Shown here piece after piece: positions 1-5,781 of a stretch of 8,199 nt of DNA. The notes beneath the pieces are model-generated. The model saw nothing but the letters and a program-made list of their open reading frames with translations, was not told the origin of the DNA and made no database searches. This stretch comes from an uncultured Actinomycetes bacterium (lineage in GTDB: Bacteria > Actinomycetota > Thermoleophilia > Solirubrobacterales > 70-9). Made by a program: the position numbers and the translations under genes. Numbering within the stretch: the first letter of the stretch is position 1; each line of letters starts with the position of its first letter. The stretch spans positions 1 to 8,199 of the forward strand of contig CAMPIP010000103.1 of the NCBI GenBank assembly GCA_946886425.1. Reading direction: 5' to 3'.

Positions 1-1207
1 CCTCGGGCGAGAGTGGCGAGCCGGTCGAGCCGACGGCGCCGAGGCGGCTGAGGTCGCGCCCGGCTCCCGGCTCGACTCCGGCCTTCATGCAGGCGGAGAT
101 GTAGGCGGCGGAGGTGCCGAACATCGTCACCCCGGCCTCGTCGGCCAGCTCCCAGAGCACGCCCATGTCGGGGTGGCCCGGGTTGCCGTCGTAGAGGACG
201 ATCGCCGCCTCGGTGAGTAGCCCGGAGACGAGGAAGTTCCACATCATCCAGCCGGTCGTGGTGAACCAGAAGAGGCGGTCGCCGGGGTGGGCGTCGACGT
301 GGAGGTGGAGCTTCTTGAGGTGCTCGAGGAGGATCCCGCCCTGGCCCTGGACGATCGCCTTCGGCAGCCCGGTCGTCCCGGAGGAGTAGAGGACCCAGAG
401 CGGGTGATCGAAGGGGACGCGCTCGAAGCGCAGGTTGCCGCCCTCGCCGGCGGCCAACAGCTCGCCCCAGGTCTGCGCGTCGCGCAGTGGCGCCAGGTTC
501 GGGGTGGGGTCGAGGTAGGGCAGCACCACGGTCCGCTCCAGGCTCGGCATCGCCTCCTGCAGGGCGGCGACGGTGTCGCGGCGGTCGAAGTCCTTGCCGC
601 CGTAGCGGTAGCCGTCGACCGCGAAGAGGACCTTGGGCTCGATCTGGGCGAAGCGGTCGACGACGCTGGCGGCGCCGAAATCGGGCGAGCAGGAGGACCA
701 GACGGCGCCGATCGAGGCGGCGGCGAGGAAGGCGACGATCGCCTCGGGGATGTTCGGCAGGTAGGCGACGACGCGGTCGCCGCGCTCGACCCCGAGCCCG
801 CGCAGGCCCGCCGCGCAGGCGGCGACCCGGGCGCGCAGCTCGCCCCAGGAGAGCTCTGAGAGCTGGCGCAGCTCGGAGGCGTGGATGATCGCCGTGGCGG
901 CGTCGTCCTTGCCGGCGAAGACGTGCTCGGCGTAGTTGAGCGAGGTGTTCGGGAACCAGCGGGCGCCCGGCATCTCCCGCGAGCCGAGCACGGGGGAGGG
1001 GTCGCCGTCGGCCTGGACGTCGAAGAAGTCCCAGATCGCCCGCCAGAAGCCGTCGAGGTCATCGACCGACCACTGCCAGAGGTCGCGATAGTCGTCGAAA
1101 TCGAGGCCGCGCTCGCTGCGCAGCCAGCGCCTGAACTCGGTCAGGCGGGCCCGCTCGACCATCGCCGCCGGCGGCTCCCAGAGCTTCTCCGGGATGGTGG
1201 CGTTCAC
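1..1207 (-). CDS. Acetoacetate-CoA ligase (acetoacetyl-CoA synthetase), N-terminal 402 residues
   Basis: This is an ANL-superfamily adenylate-forming enzyme predicted to activate acetoacetate to acetoacetyl-CoA with ATP in the cytoplasm (ketone-body or PHB-type carbon use). I translated 402 codons on the minus strand, open to the left edge; the family is about 650 residues, so the C-terminal 40 percent is missing. Visible hallmarks are an N-terminal ACAS-like segment (LWQWSVDDLDGFWRAIWDFF, residues 43-62), WFPNTSLNYAEH (84-95), the P-loop YSSGTTGLPK (274-283) and FTTTGWMMWN (315-324), which is very typical of acetoacetyl-CoA synthetases rather than acetyl-CoA synthetases. The start is GTG at 1207-1205, overlapping the TGA of the upstream hydrolase (GTGA, 4 bases), which implies translational coupling. 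An internal ATG at residue 16 is possible but would lose conserved N-terminal sequence. The family call is confident; substrate preference is inferred from family resemblance. Confidence 0.93.
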   Translation of the reverse strand, partial: MNATIPEKLWEPPAAMVERARLTEFRRWLRSERGLDFDDYRDLWQWSVDDLDGFWRAIWDFFDVQADGDPSPVLGSREMPGARWFPNTSLNYAEHVFAGKDDAATAIIHASELRQLSELSWGELRARVAACAAGLRGLGVERGDRVVAYLPNIPEAIVAFLAAASIGAVWSSCSPDFGAASVVDRFAQIEPKVLFAVDGYRYGGKDFDRRDTVAALQEAMPSLERTVVLPYLDPTPNLAPLRDAQTWGELLAAGEGGNLRFERVPFDHPLWVLYSSGTTGLPKAIVQGQGGILLEHLKKLHLHVDAHPGDRLFWFTTTGWMMWNFLVSGLLTEAAIVLYDGNPGHPDMGVLWELADEAGVTMFGTSAAYISACMKAGVEPGAGRDLSRLGAVGSTGSPLSPE

Positions 1208-2049
1208 GCGGCGGCGGTTGCGGCGGCGCGGTCCTGCTCGCGCTCGAGCTCGCGCGGGTCGTGCGAGCAGAACAGGGTGACCTCGTCGCCGTGGCCCGTC
1301 GCCAGCTCGCGCAGCCGCTCGGTGTTGGCGGCGCGGGCGCCGTTGTCGGCGGCGAGGATGCGCTGGTAGAAGCTCAACGCCGGCGGGCAGCTGGGCGGCG
1401 TCTCGATCTCGCCGTGGTTGAAGTAGGCGTCGCCGCAGTGCAGCAGCCAGCCCTCGCCGTTGTGGACCGCGACGCCGGTGTGGCCGCGCGAGTGCCCGGC
1501 CATCGGCACCAGCAGCACCTCGGTCTCGAAGCCGGGGAGGATCTGGACGCTCTCGAAGCCGAACCAGGCCTCGCCGCCCTCCTCGGCCCGGTGCTCGACC
1601 CAGCGCGGGCCGTGCCGCCAGTGCTTGGCGACGTACCGGGCCTTCTCGTTCAGCTTCGGGTTCGTCGCCGCCTCCAGCTCGCTGGCGAAGACGTGGACCT
1701 CGGCCTCGGGGAAGTCCGGCAGGCCGCCGGTGTGGTCGAGGTCGAGGTGGGTGGTGACGACGTGCTTGACGTCGCCGGCGACGAAGCCGAGCTTTTCGAG
1801 CCGGTGGAGCGCCGTCTCCTCCAGCGTCGGCTTTGGCGCCATCAGGGCCCGGAACGGCTGCCCCAGCTGCTTCGGGTTCCGGGCATCGTCAGCGCCGAAG
1901 CCGGTGTCGACGAGGACGACGCCATCGGCGCCCTCGATCGCCAGGCAGTGGCAGACGATGTGGGCGGTGCTCAGGAGCCCGCCGCGACCTTCGATCAGGC
2001 GCGCCCCGTGAGGGCAGAAGCTCCCGCAGTTGAGGTGGTGCACCCGCAT
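1204..2049 (-). CDS. MBL-fold metallohydrolase, lactonase-like
   Basis: A 281-residue metallo-beta-lactamase-fold hydrolase without signal peptide, so cytoplasmic. The family core is visible: VVLVDTGFG (44-52), the metal motif THLDLDHTGG (100-109), GHSRGHTG (185-192, metal His186), HCGDAY (204-209, bridging Asp207) and SHDP (262-265, His263). The size and the DTG...H...GH...GD...H layout resemble the quorum-quenching lactonase (AiiA/AttM-like) branch, but the substrate cannot be read from sequence. The canonical HxHxDH is HxDxDH here: His101, Asp103, Asp105, His106. The ATG at 2049 has no clear Shine-Dalgarno. A TAGACT hexamer 10 bases upstream suggests a very short leader. The gene overlaps the acetoacetate-CoA ligase gene by 4 bases, so the two probably act in one catabolic step series, for example opening a lactone or thioester whose product reaches acetoacetate. 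That link is inference. Confidence 0.9.
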   Translation of the reverse strand: MRVHHLNCGSFCPHGARLIEGRGGLLSTAHIVCHCLAIEGADGVVLVDTGFGADDARNPKQLGQPFRALMAPKPTLEETALHRLEKLGFVAGDVKHVVTTHLDLDHTGGLPDFPEAEVHVFASELEAATNPKLNEKARYVAKHWRHGPRWVEHRAEEGGEAWFGFESVQILPGFETEVLLVPMAGHSRGHTGVAVHNGEGWLLHCGDAYFNHGEIETPPSCPPALSFYQRILAADNGARAANTERLRELATGHGDEVTLFCSHDPRELEREQDRAAATAAA

Positions 2050-2059
2050 GCCCGCGCGC

Positions 2060-2107
2060 AGTCTAGTCGCCGCTTGGCCGGCGAGCCAGGCTGCCCGCCT
2101 CTATGGT
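2060..2107. promoter_or_regulatory. Divergent promoter region between the hydrolase and tRNA-Leu(CAA)
   Basis: The 69-base gap between the minus-strand hydrolase and the plus-strand tRNA must hold two start sites. On the minus strand TAGACT (2065-2060) lies 10 bases before the hydrolase ATG. On the plus strand TATGGT (2102-2107) lies 11 bases before the tRNA 5' end, a reasonable -10 distance. I see no convincing -35 hexamer for either, so both calls are weak. Confidence 0.3.
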
Positions 2108-2118
2108 TCGGGACCCGC

Positions 2119-2202
2119 GCCGGAGTGGCGGAATTGGCATACGCGATCGACTCAAAATCGATTGCCCTTACGGGCTTGTGGGTTCGAGTCCCACCTCCGG
2201 TA
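2119..2202 (+). tRNA. tRNA-Leu(CAA), reads UUG
   Basis: A complete class II tRNA of 84 nt. The acceptor stem is GCCGGAG (2119-2125) with CTCCGGT (2195-2201), then discriminator A at 2202. The D arm contains GGCGGAATTGGCA. The anticodon stem is 2146-2150 with 2158-2162, and the loop CTCAAAA gives anticodon CAA at 2153-2155. The long variable arm GCCC-TTAC-GGGC (2164-2175) and the T arm GTGGG-TTCGAGT-CCCAC (2178-2194) complete it. No CCA is encoded. The first pair is G1-U72 wobble, unusual for tRNA-Leu. The isoacceptor call rests on the anticodon and the long variable arm. Confidence 0.95.
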
Positions 2203-2205
2203 TCG

Positions 2206-2250
2206 CGAGTCCGCTCTTGATCTCGCTATGCGAGCGAAAGCGCGGACTCG
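2206..2250. terminator. Bidirectional hairpin between converging tRNA-Leu(CAA) and membrane-protein gene
   Basis: A perfect 9-bp inverted repeat, CGAGTCCGC (2206-2214) with GCGGACTCG (2242-2250), encloses a second 5-bp hairpin CTCGC-TAT-GCGAG (2222-2234). It starts 4 bases after the tRNA and ends one base before the stop codon of the converging gene, the expected position for a shared terminator. There is no clear T tract on either side, so intrinsic strength is uncertain; it could also act in tRNA 3' processing. Confidence 0.6.
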
Positions 2251-2766
2251 TCAGGCGGGCTGCGGCGAGGCGCCGGCGCCGTAGTCCTCGCTGGACCCGA
2301 TCAGGCGCTCCTCCTCGACGTGCCAGTTCTGGCTGAAGCCGTAGAAGGCGGCGACCACGACGACGATCTGGAGGATGCCGAGGATCACGACCAGGGCCCC
2401 GATCAGCGACGAGGAGAGCGCCGCTTCGTCGAAGCCGGCCTTGTCGCGGGCGAACCAGCTTTCGGCGCCGACCGCGCAGAAGATCGCCAGGATCGTCGAG
2501 AGGGCCGCGGCGACCGGCAGGATGCCGCGGTTCCAGCGGGCGACGAGGAAGGCGAAGAAGGCGTAGAGGATCGCGTAGATCGCGCAGACGATTCCCATGC
2601 CGCCGCCACCTTTCAGCAGCGACCAGCCGCCGACCGTGATCAGGGCCGTGATCACCGCCGTGGCGGCAAGCAGCAGCACGATCACGAACTTGGTCGTGAC
2701 CGACCCAGCCTTCTCCCGATTCGGCCGCCACAGTTCGTAGCCAGGCCTGACCTCTCCAACCGCCAC
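2251..2766 (-). CDS. Hypothetical four-helix membrane protein
   Basis: A 171-residue protein that I do not recognise. It has a polar N-terminal stretch of about 25 residues and four hydrophobic segments at roughly 27-50, 57-76, 81-101 and 118-143. A short acidic tail (HVEEERLIGSSEDYG, 149-163) is probably cytoplasmic. A glycine run (LLKGGGGMG) lies between helices 1 and 2. There is no signal peptide, catalytic motif or transport signature. The upstream GTG at 2766 is chosen because a TATGAT hexamer ends 6 bases before it, fitting leaderless initiation. The alternative is a GTG near residue 28 behind GGGAGAAGG, which would cut into helix 1 and is less likely. The gene converges on tRNA-Leu(CAA) and diverges from tRNA-Leu(TAG), so it is a single-gene unit. 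Confidence 0.75.
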   Translation of the reverse strand: MAVGEVRPGYELWRPNREKAGSVTTKFVIVLLLAATAVITALITVGGWSLLKGGGGMGIVCAIYAILYAFFAFLVARWNRGILPVAAALSTILAIFCAVGAESWFARDKAGFDEAALSSSLIGALVVILGILQIVVVVAAFYGFSQNWHVEEERLIGSSEDYGAGASPQPA

Positions 2767-2772
2767 GGCACG

Positions 2773-2778
2773 ATCATA
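2773..2778 (-). promoter_or_regulatory. Putative -10 element for leaderless membrane-protein mRNA
   Basis: Read on the minus strand the hexamer is TATGAT, 5 of 6 to the bacterial TATAAT consensus. Only 6 bases separate it from the GTG at 2766, so transcription would start at or within a base of the start codon. No good -35 hexamer is visible 16-18 bases upstream. Leaderless mRNAs are common in Actinomycetota. Confidence 0.4.
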
Positions 2779-2838
2779 GAATCAACCGGTGACGTGGTGG
2801 CATTTGCCGCGCGTTAAGCCCCGTTTCGAGGGCGCCAC

Positions 2839-2922
2839 GCGGGCGTGGCGGAATTGGCAGACGCGCCAGGTTTAGGTCCTGGTGGGCTTCGGCCCGTGGG
2901 GGTTCAAGTCCCTCCGCCCGCA
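2839..2922 (+). tRNA. tRNA-Leu(TAG), reads CUA and other CUN codons
   Basis: A complete 84-nt class II tRNA. The acceptor stem GCGGGCG (2839-2845) pairs perfectly with CGCCCGC (2915-2921), discriminator A at 2922. The anticodon stem CCAGG/CCTGG encloses the loop TTTAGGT, giving anticodon TAG at 2873-2875. The variable arm is GGGC-TTCG-GCCC, a stable UUCG tetraloop. The T arm is GGGGG-TTCAAGT-CCCTC with one G-U pair. No CCA is encoded. Its D arm is nearly identical to that of the upstream tRNA-Leu(CAA), as expected for isoacceptors. Confidence 0.96.
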
Positions 2923-2956
2923 TCTCGGCGGCAAAGTTTGGGCTGCACCGCTGTTT

Positions 2957-2974
2957 CACGCTATAACGGTTAAC
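2957..2974 (+). promoter_or_regulatory. Putative xre promoter -10 overlapped by an operator-like element
   Basis: CACGCTATAACG (2957-2968) matches 11 of 12 bases of the core of the 28-bp palindrome downstream of the regulator gene (CACGTTATAACG at 3344-3355). It contains TATAAC (2962-2967), a plausible -10 hexamer, and is followed by GTTAAC (2969-2974). The xre start codon lies 41 bases after the element. If the regulator binds both sites, it would repress its own promoter. The sequence match is seen; the binding is inferred. Confidence 0.45.
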
Positions 2975-3008
2975 AACGCTGTTCCTCCCCGGGAAGGCTG
3001 CTTATGCC

Positions 3009-3266
3009 ATGCCTCCCCGCCGAAGGAGCACACCCCGATCGCCCAATCACCGAGCCCTCGGAGAAGCGATCGAAGAGCTGCGCGAGGAGGCCTCGCTGAC
3101 CCACGAGGAGCTGGCCGACCGCATGAAGGTGCCGTTCCAGCGGATCAGCGAGCTGGAGCGGGGAATTTCGAATCCCACCTTCGCGACCCTGATCCGGCTC
3201 GTCGACGGCCTCGAGGTCGGGCTCGGCGACCTGGCGCTGCGAATCGAGCGGCGTCGGGACAACTGA
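3009..3266 (+). CDS. Small XRE-family (Cro/CI-type) HTH transcriptional regulator
   Basis: An 85-residue DNA-binding protein consisting of almost nothing but a Cro/CI helix-turn-helix domain. A basic N-terminal arm (PPRRRSTPR) is followed by helix 1 LGEAIEELREEAS (17-29), helix 2 THEELADRM (31-39), recognition helix FQRISELERG (43-52), and the typical NPTFATLIRLVDGLEV (55-70). There is no ligand-binding, dimerisation or peptidase domain, and no toxin gene next to it, so an antitoxin role is not supported. The ATG at 3009 stands 11 bases after GGGAAGG (2991-2997); an out-of-frame ATG at 3004 is closer to that site. A strong hairpin follows the stop. Palindromic sites on both sides suggest autoregulation. 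Targets are unknown. Confidence 0.88.
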   Translation: MPPRRRSTPRSPNHRALGEAIEELREEASLTHEELADRMKVPFQRISELERGISNPTFATLIRLVDGLEVGLGDLALRIERRRDN

Positions 3267-3284
3267 CTGAGCAGCGGAGGTAGG

Positions 3285-3337
3285 AGCGGCCTCTGCCCTG
3301 AGTGTCGGGGGGGAAGTTCGGCAGGGCAGAGGCCGCT
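3285..3337 (+). terminator. Long-stem hairpin after the XRE gene
   Basis: AGCGGCCTCTGCCCTG (3285-3300) pairs perfectly with CAGGGCAGAGGCCGCT (3322-3337), a 16-bp stem with a 21-nt loop, starting 18 bases after the stop codon. The position suggests termination of the xre transcript. Only TT follows before the next palindrome, so it is not a classical U-tract terminator. Confidence 0.6.
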
Positions 3338-3364
3338 TCGTCACACGTTATAACGTGTGACGAA
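3337..3364. repeat. Perfect 28-bp palindrome, putative operator
   Basis: The left half TTCGTCACACGTTA is followed directly by its exact reverse complement, giving 14 bp per arm with no spacer, centred between 3350 and 3351. It is AT-richer than its surroundings at the centre (GTTATAAC). With no loop it is more likely a binding site for a dimeric protein than an RNA hairpin. Its core recurs with one mismatch upstream of the XRE gene, which makes that regulator the obvious candidate ligand. It also contains TATAAC on both strands and could hold a -10 element. Confidence 0.7.
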
Positions 3365-3566
3365 AGGCGCAAAAACTTTCGCGCCAAAGGGCAGGCGGAG
3401 CGGGGGCAGGTGGATGCGGATTTGTCCCCCGACATCACCGCACCACCTGACCCCGTCTGGCGCGGCCACCCCTGCCCGCACCATGCTCCGCGAGGCAAGC
3501 TAGCCGATCGAATCCTGATTGGCCAGAAATGATCCAACGATCCCGCGGCGTTACGATCCGGCCTCG
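3365..3566. other. Gene-free spacer before tRNA-Trp
   Basis: About 200 bases with no credible gene. A short hairpin GGCGC-(10 nt)-GCGCC (3366-3385) follows the palindrome at once. TACGAT (3552-3557) lies 9 bases before the tRNA-Trp 5' end and could be its -10 box; I see no convincing -35. A 76-codon open frame that crosses the hairpin and palindrome has no family-like features and is not called. Confidence 0.5.
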
Positions 3567-3640
3567 GGGGCAGTGGCCCAACTGGCTAAGGCACCGGTCT
3601 CCAAAACCGGCGATTCCAGGTTCGAGTCCTGGCTGCCCCG
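3567..3640 (+). tRNA. tRNA-Trp(CCA)
   Basis: A complete 74-nt tRNA. The acceptor stem GGGGCAG (3567-3573) pairs perfectly with CTGCCCC (3633-3639), and the discriminator at 3640 is G, the known identity base of bacterial tRNA-Trp. The anticodon stem CCGGT/ACCGG encloses the loop CTCCAAA with anticodon CCA at 3601-3603; this arm is the same as in the E. coli tRNA-Trp. The T arm is CCAGG-TTCGAGT-CCTGG. No CCA end is encoded. The next gene starts 46 bases downstream on the same strand and could share its transcript. Confidence 0.96.
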
Positions 3641-3661
3641 TTCAACGGTCAAGGTTGGCGG

Positions 3662-3679
3662 CCAAGATTCCGATCTTGG
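3662..3679 (+). other. Hairpin between tRNA-Trp and the GGDEF gene
   Basis: CCAAGAT (3662-3668) and ATCTTGG (3673-3679) form a 7-bp perfect stem with a TCCG loop, 21 bases after the tRNA and 7 bases before the chosen GTG start. No T tract follows, so it may be a weak terminator, a 3'-end processing signal, or a structure that limits ribosome access to the following start. Confidence 0.4.
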
Positions 3680-3686
3680 ATTCGTG

Positions 3687-5738
3687 GTGTCCGGATTGAG
3701 CAAGCGTGAGCGCGGGGCCGTCCTTCTCGGCGGCCTCCTTGCCCTCTGCCTGCTCGTCGCCTTCACCGCGCACGTCTCGGTCGGGTTTGGCGGCTCGCGT
3801 ACCGACACGCTCTTCAACATCTGGGTCTACAACGCCCTGATCGCGACCAGCGCCGCGGCCTGCCTGCTGCGGGCCGCGCTGGTCCGCCGCGAGCGGGTCG
3901 CCTGGGCGCTGCTCGGCGTCGGCCTGCTGCTCTACACCGGCGGGGAAATCTATTACGCGGCGGTGCTCGCCGGGCAGGCGTCGGTACCGATCCCCTCTCC
4001 CGCCGACGGCGCCTATCTCGCCTTTTATCCGTTCGCCTACGCGGCCCTGATCGCCCTCCTGCGGGCGAGGATCGGGGCCTTTCCGGTCGCCCGCTGGCTG
4101 GACGGCGCGATCGTTGGGTCCGCCGTCGCCGCGTTGGCGGCGGCGCTCGCCCTCGGGCCGATCGTCGACGCCTCGAGCGAAGGGCAGACGCTCGCCGTCG
4201 CCACCAACCTGGCCTACCCGATCGCCGACCTGGCCCTGCTGACGATGGTGGCGACCGCCGCCTCGTTCACCGGCTGGCGGCCCGGCCGCAGCTGGGCGGT
4301 GCTCGGCGTCGGCCTGCTGCTGCTCGCCATTTCCGACGGCGTCTACCTGCTGCAGTCCGCCAACGGGACCTACGTCGAAGGCGCGATTCTCGACGCCGGC
4401 TGGCCGTGCGGCGTCCTGCTGGTGGCCTGCGCGGCCTGGATCGAGCCGGGGACCAGGGAGCCGGTGCGGTCGCGGGCGGTCCGGATCATCGCCATCCCGG
4501 CCACCGCGGCCCTGGTCGCGATCTGCATCCAGGCGGCCGAACGGTTCACCACCGCCCCCACCGCGGCGGCGGTGATCTCGCTGTTCACCCTGCTCGCGGT
4601 CGTCGTGCGGTTGGTCCTCTCGCTGCGTGAGAGCCAAGGGGAACTCCGCACGAGGGTGCAGGAGTCGCGCACCGACGAGCTGACCGGACTGCCCAACCGC
4701 AGGGCGTTGATGCTCGACCTGGAGAGCGCGATCTCGCGGCCGGCGGCAACCGGGTCCCTGCGGCTCCTCGTCCTGTTCGACCTCGACGGCTTCAAGCTCT
4801 ACAACGACACCTTCGGCCACCCGGCCGGCGACGCCCTGCTGGAACGGCTGGGGGGGCGGCTGGAGAGCTTCTCGGCGTCGCGGGGCCGGGCCTACCGGCT
4901 CGGCGGCGACGAGTTCTGCCTCCTGGTCGAGTGCACGGCGGCGGAGGTGGACGCGATCATCGCCGGCGCCGGGGCCGCGCTGTCCGAGCGCGGCGAGGGC
5001 TTCTCGGTAACCGCTTCCCAGGGCAGCGTCCTCTTGCCGAGCGAGGCCGGCTCCATGAAGGAGGCGATGCAGCTCGCCGACCGCCGGATGTACGCGAACA
5101 AGGTCGGCGAGCGGACCTCGGCCGGTTCGCAGTCGCGCGACGTGCTGCTGATGGCGCTCCGCGAACGGCAACCCGAGCTGGCCGAGCAGGCCGTCGACGT
5201 CGGCGAGCTGGCGCTAGCGGTCGCCGAGGAGCTGGGGATGGAGGCCGAGCAGCGCGACGAGACCTACCGTGCCGCCCAGCTGCACGAGACCGGGAAGATG
5301 GCGATCCCCGACGCGATCCTCAACAAGCCGGGCCCGCTGGAGGATTCCGAGTGGGAGTTCGTCCGCCAGCACACCCTGATCGGCGAGCGGATCATCGCCT
5401 CGGCGGCGGCGCTCGTGCCGGTCGCGCGCCTGGTTCGCTCCAGCGGCGAGCGCTGGGACGGCAGCGGCTACCCCGACTCCCTGTGCGGTGATCAGATCCC
5501 GCTCGGCTCGCGGGTCGTGTCCGTCTGCGAGGCCTACGCGGCGATGATCACAGAGCGTCCCTACAGCGTCGCGATGCGTCCCTCGCGCGCCCTCGAAGAG
5601 CTGCGCCGGAGCACCGGCACACAGTTCGATCCCGCGGTGGTAGACGCCTTCGAGCGGGTCGCCGCGCAGCGCGGCCTTCCCGGCGGGCCTCAGGCAGGGA
5701 GTCGGCCCGACGGGGCGACGCCAGCCGAGTCGAGATGA
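3687..5738 (+). CDS. Membrane GGDEF diguanylate cyclase with degenerate HD-GYP domain
   Basis: A 683-residue protein in three parts. Residues about 10-314 hold roughly ten hydrophobic helices, a membrane sensor I cannot assign to a named MASE family. A GGDEF domain follows, with DELTGLPNR (330-338), the metal Asp in FDLDGFK (364-370) and intact GGDEF (406-410), so c-di-GMP synthesis is expected. The product-inhibition RxxD site is absent (ASRG at that position). The last domain is HD-GYP-like: LHETGKMAIPDAILNKPG (532-549) has HE for HD, and RSSGERWDGSGYP (584-596) has SSG where active enzymes have HHH. The RWDGSGYP turn and RPY remain. Phosphodiesterase activity is therefore unlikely; a binding or regulatory role is inferred. 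The start is uncertain: the frame is open back through tRNA-Trp, but that part is tRNA sequence. GTG 3687 is preferred over GTG 3684 and TTG 3696; none has a good Shine-Dalgarno. Confidence 0.92.
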   Translation: MSGLSKRERGAVLLGGLLALCLLVAFTAHVSVGFGGSRTDTLFNIWVYNALIATSAAACLLRAALVRRERVAWALLGVGLLLYTGGEIYYAAVLAGQASVPIPSPADGAYLAFYPFAYAALIALLRARIGAFPVARWLDGAIVGSAVAALAAALALGPIVDASSEGQTLAVATNLAYPIADLALLTMVATAASFTGWRPGRSWAVLGVGLLLLAISDGVYLLQSANGTYVEGAILDAGWPCGVLLVACAAWIEPGTREPVRSRAVRIIAIPATAALVAICIQAAERFTTAPTAAAVISLFTLLAVVVRLVLSLRESQGELRTRVQESRTDELTGLPNRRALMLDLESAISRPAATGSLRLLVLFDLDGFKLYNDTFGHPAGDALLERLGGRLESFSASRGRAYRLGGDEFCLLVECTAAEVDAIIAGAGAALSERGEGFSVTASQGSVLLPSEAGSMKEAMQLADRRMYANKVGERTSAGSQSRDVLLMALRERQPELAEQAVDVGELALAVAEELGMEAEQRDETYRAAQLHETGKMAIPDAILNKPGPLEDSEWEFVRQHTLIGERIIASAAALVPVARLVRSSGERWDGSGYPDSLCGDQIPLGSRVVSVCEAYAAMITERPYSVAMRPSRALEELRRSTGTQFDPAVVDAFERVAAQRGLPGGPQAGSRPDGATPAESR

Positions 5739-5781
5739 TTCCGGTGCGATGGCGGCCGGCGACTTCCTCGGGGCGGACTAG

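Noticed and set aside
244..1062. 272-codon minus-strand frame rich in Ser, Pro and Arg
   Set aside because: Out of frame with the acetoacetate-CoA ligase, which covers the same bases with continuous family motifs.
1261..2220. 319-codon plus-strand frame over the hydrolase and tRNA-Leu(CAA)
   Set aside because: Runs through a tRNA gene and is antisense to the MBL gene with intact motifs.
3302..3532. 76-codon frame after the XRE gene, a possible toxin partner
   Set aside because: It begins inside the hairpin loop and crosses the palindrome; no ribosome site and no resemblance to toxin families.
2839..3640. Genomic island between tRNA genes
   Set aside because: No integrase or transposase, and I found no duplicated tRNA 3' end that could serve as attL/attR.
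3642..5171. 509-codon open frame antisense to the GGDEF gene
   Set aside because: Composition rich in Arg, Gly, Asp and Gln with no domain; it is the usual shadow of a GC-rich gene whose sense strand has clear motifs.
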